Of a DNA stretch of 64,000 nucleotides, positions 61,348 to 64,000 are shown one piece after another; position 1 is the stretch's first letter, and the number at the start of each line of letters is the position of its first letter. Under the pieces are notes generated by a model. It ran no database searches. It was not told the origin of the DNA and worked only from the letters and a program-made list of their open reading frames with translations. This stretch comes from Progne subis subis (Eukaryota; Chordata; Aves; Passeriformes; Hirundinidae). The translations under genes were made by a program, and so were the position numbers. The stretch is taken from contig JAKJHU010000014.1 in assembly GCA_022316685.1 (NCBI GenBank), positions 3,715,001 to 3,779,000 of the forward strand, written 5' to 3'.

Positions 61348-63769
61348 GTTTTATTCAACAAAAGATAAATGATGGAATTTCGCTTTTAATCATTTTCTTT
61401 TATTACTTAATCCAAAAGGTTGGGAGGAGGCTCTGCAGTTTATTATACCAACAGTCACAGGCACCATTATATTTCAGGGTGTAGCAATACATCCTGCTTC
61501 CCAGCAGCTTATAAAACCAGCCATAAACATTAACTCCAGGCAAGAGTTTGTCACACTGCTCTTGATTCAGAGCAGTGGTTGACTCCTGTGGTTAGCACTG
61601 GGATATCCCTTCCACGGGTTTTTTTTGAGTTAGGCTGAGATAACTGGAAACCACCATGGGTTGGTGTGATGAGCTGCAGCCTTGTGCTGCTGGACCAAGG
61701 GTGCCCTGGAAGGGATTTCACCAGCACCAGTTCTGCCTAAAAGTCAGGCTCAGAGCACCTTGATTTAGGTTATTATGATTTCAATTATAATTGAAATAGG
61801 GCACACCCTTCTTATCAACAAAATTTTCAAAATTTAATGCTTAAAGCATAATCATGTTGTTTAGCCCCATCAACCTCAGCCATTAAACAAGATGGATAAA
61901 ATAATACAAGGTGAACCTTCTAGAAGTTTGGACATAATTGTTTTTCACTGTTCACTGCCCTAACACACTTTTTGTTATCCACATAGCTACTAAAGTTCTC
62001 AGAAGAATTTATACTGAAATATGTAGATATTTCAGAAAATGTATTAAATAAGGCAAACAGCCCAAGTTGCACCCTATTCCATATTAATGTCCTCCAAAAG
62101 TCATTCTCAAATCTTGATAATGTAAAAATTAAGGGATTTGTGTAAAGCAAAATTATGAGTCTCTGCTTTTGGCTTACTCCATGTTGTATAAATCCTCATC
62201 AGTTCTCCATTTTTTTATGTGAATCTTTACATTGACTCTCCAATCACAGGAAAATAAGATCCCATTGCCCCTATTTCTTCACAAATTATAATGTCTAAGT
62301 TTAGACATTCTGTTCCCTACCTCTGCCTTGGCTGCCTATTATTATTATTAAGTTTTAGAAACTCAGTGGCTCTTGAGACAACTTCTGCCATTTTAGATTT
62401 GGTAAAAAACTGGCTGCACGCTCAGAATTTATTAGCCATTGGTATGCAAGCAGCTTCAAACAGATTAGAACCAGTCATGGGCAAATACTTGAAGTGGAGT
62501 GGTAATCCATAGTTGCTGTAATTACGTGGAAAATAAAGTATTATATCAAGGAAGAAAATATCAGAGAGTTGTGACACCATAAGGACAAGCAGCCTAAGCT
62601 CAGCCATGTGAATGCCTGGCAGCAGGATACCCTAGTCCTGGTGAATTCCTTCTCCTACCATGTTCTAATTTAAAGACTAATGAAGTAAATGGGGAATCAC
62701 CTATTCACTCCACTAGGATTTGGATTAGGCCATGGGGAAGAGATACTGGATAAGTCCACATGGTGTCTGCTGTAAACTCCTCAGGTTCCCAGCCAGCTGG
62801 GCACAAGAGAGCTCCAGAGCTGAGCAGAGCTCTGTGCTCCTGTCAGCAGGGCATAGAGCCTGAGCTCACAAAGCCTCAGGAAAGGCAGGGTGAATTATCT
62901 TGAACTCAAAAGGAGCTCTTCTGCAGACACAAGGCTCCTGGCCAGCTTGGCTCTTCACCCAAACAAACATCTGCCTGGTGAAGTGCTCCAACATCTGCCT
63001 GAAAACTCCCACGTCAATAAACCCATCCCTGTGCAGTTACAGCCATGGAACATCCCTCACAATCTCAAATGTGACTGCACTGCAAAAGCCCCTAAATATT
63101 TGTACAGAGCTACAGCTCAAGCAATAATTACTTGGTTAAATCTTGATAGTGTGGAGATGATGTCTCATTACTCTGCACAGTCAATTGCTCAAGTACTACT
63201 AAAGACAACACTTGAGAAACATTGAGTGTCTTCTCATAATCACACTCCCAAGAGCTGCATTTGTCAGTGCTGTCCATAAGTGGTTCCAGGATAATTGTGC
63301 TAACCTAATAAAACCATATGTCAAATCCCACAGAACACTTGAAAATCAACTGGTGCTCTTAAAATGCAAAATTTGGATTTTATAAAATTAAGACTTGTAC
63401 TTTTTACCATCTCAGACTCCCTTCCCTCCCCAGGAATGTGTATATTCAATATGGTAGATGTTCATTCTATAGCACCATCAAAGGATCTGTAAAGGTTCTT
63501 ATTTTGAAGGTGCTGATTATACAGCCTGTGATCTCAGCATCCTTTCACCTCTAAGGAGGTTTTTTTCCCCTACAGATATCAACAGGTACCTGGAGGGATT
63601 CATCTTATGCTTTTGACCCCCATGACCACCATAAATCTCCTGCAGAGCCATGTATTTTCTGGGAGGAAGACAACTGCATCCTCCCTTTCCTAATTACATT
63701 TTTAAAATAGATTCTGAGAACATTTGGAATGCTTCCTTTGATTCTTTCAAAATTCCTTATGCTTTCCTT
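61346..63769. other. Unique non-coding sequence, no gene seen
   Basis: The open frame at 62890-63225 (111 codons, plus) has protein-like composition but resembles no known domain. No RNA gene or mobile element was recognised. Confidence 0.55.
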
Positions 63770-63825
63770 ACTTTTATTTCAGCAGTACACTTTTATTTCA
63801 GCAGTACTTTCATTTCACTCAGTAC
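63770..63825. repeat. 19-bp tandem duplication with a degenerate third copy
   Basis: ACTTTTATTTCAGCAGTAC occurs twice without mismatch (63770-63788 and 63789-63807), followed by a decayed copy, TTTCATTTCACTCAGTAC. Confidence 0.95.
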
Positions 63826-64000
63826 AGAGATCCCAGTAATACCTACATAGTAAAAAAAGTGCAGCAAAATTACTATCCAGTTTTAATACTATCAAGGACA
63901 ATAAATCAAGACTCTGCAGGAGTTAGGGTGGATACACCTCCATCAACTCATCGGGTGAACCATACCCCTGACAAGCAGCACAAAGTGAAGATTCACCTAA

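Overview
The window reads as non-coding nuclear DNA from a vertebrate, most likely a bird. Three observations point that way. Five separate fragments match the 3' end of CR1 LINEs in the form typical of birds (about 2.61, 10.69, 37.34, 44.29 and 57.03 kb). A 588-bp stretch at 46.44-47.03 kb matches, from memory, a long terminal repeat (LTR) family that is common in avian genomes. Recognisable interspersed repeats are sparse, and primate- or rodent-type SINEs and L1 are absent. The species cannot be determined from the sequence alone. The DNA is AT-rich and CpG-poor, apart from a few local GC-rich or CpG-rich patches.

I found no protein-coding gene, tRNA, rRNA, CRISPR array or bacterial-style operon. 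The many open frames of 60-168 codons are about what chance gives in 64 kb over six frames. The longest overlap a stop-free minisatellite (37.62-37.86 kb) or GC-rich patches. The window is best read as intergenic or deep-intronic DNA. A short exon of an unrecognised gene or lncRNA could still be hidden.

Layout. From 0 to 10.7 kb the sequence is mostly unique, with one short CR1 tail. From 10.7 to 13.5 kb there is a CR1 fragment, an ancient SINE/LINE tail relic, and a T37 and an A43 run facing each other next to a (CAAA)/(GTTT) hairpin. From 13.5 to 34.5 kb it is unique sequence broken by T/G- and A/C-rich simple repeats, including a graded T17-(GTTT)9-(TTTTTTTGAGG)3 array at 26.5 kb. From 34.5 to 38 kb there is an A45 run, a GC-rich patch, a diverged CR1 and an 11-bp minisatellite of about 21 copies. 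From 38 to 47.2 kb lie a T54 run, a small CpG cluster, a CR1 fragment, the LTR and a MIR-like relic. From 47.2 to 51 kb is the most interesting unique stretch: CpG-retaining sequence, an unusually long open frame, AT-rich enhancer-like sequence, and a frameshifted reverse-transcriptase relic of an L2-like LINE on the minus strand. From 51 to 64 kb the sequence is mostly unique, with a (TA)16 array, a CR1 relic, a MIR-like relic, a perfect 16-bp-arm palindrome, an A50 run and a fresh 19-bp tandem duplication.

I found no clear new biological system. The leads worth following are the LINE reverse-transcriptase relic, the 47.5-49.4 kb candidate conserved block, the cluster of seven homopolymer runs of 31-54 bp, and the palindrome at 60.27 kb.
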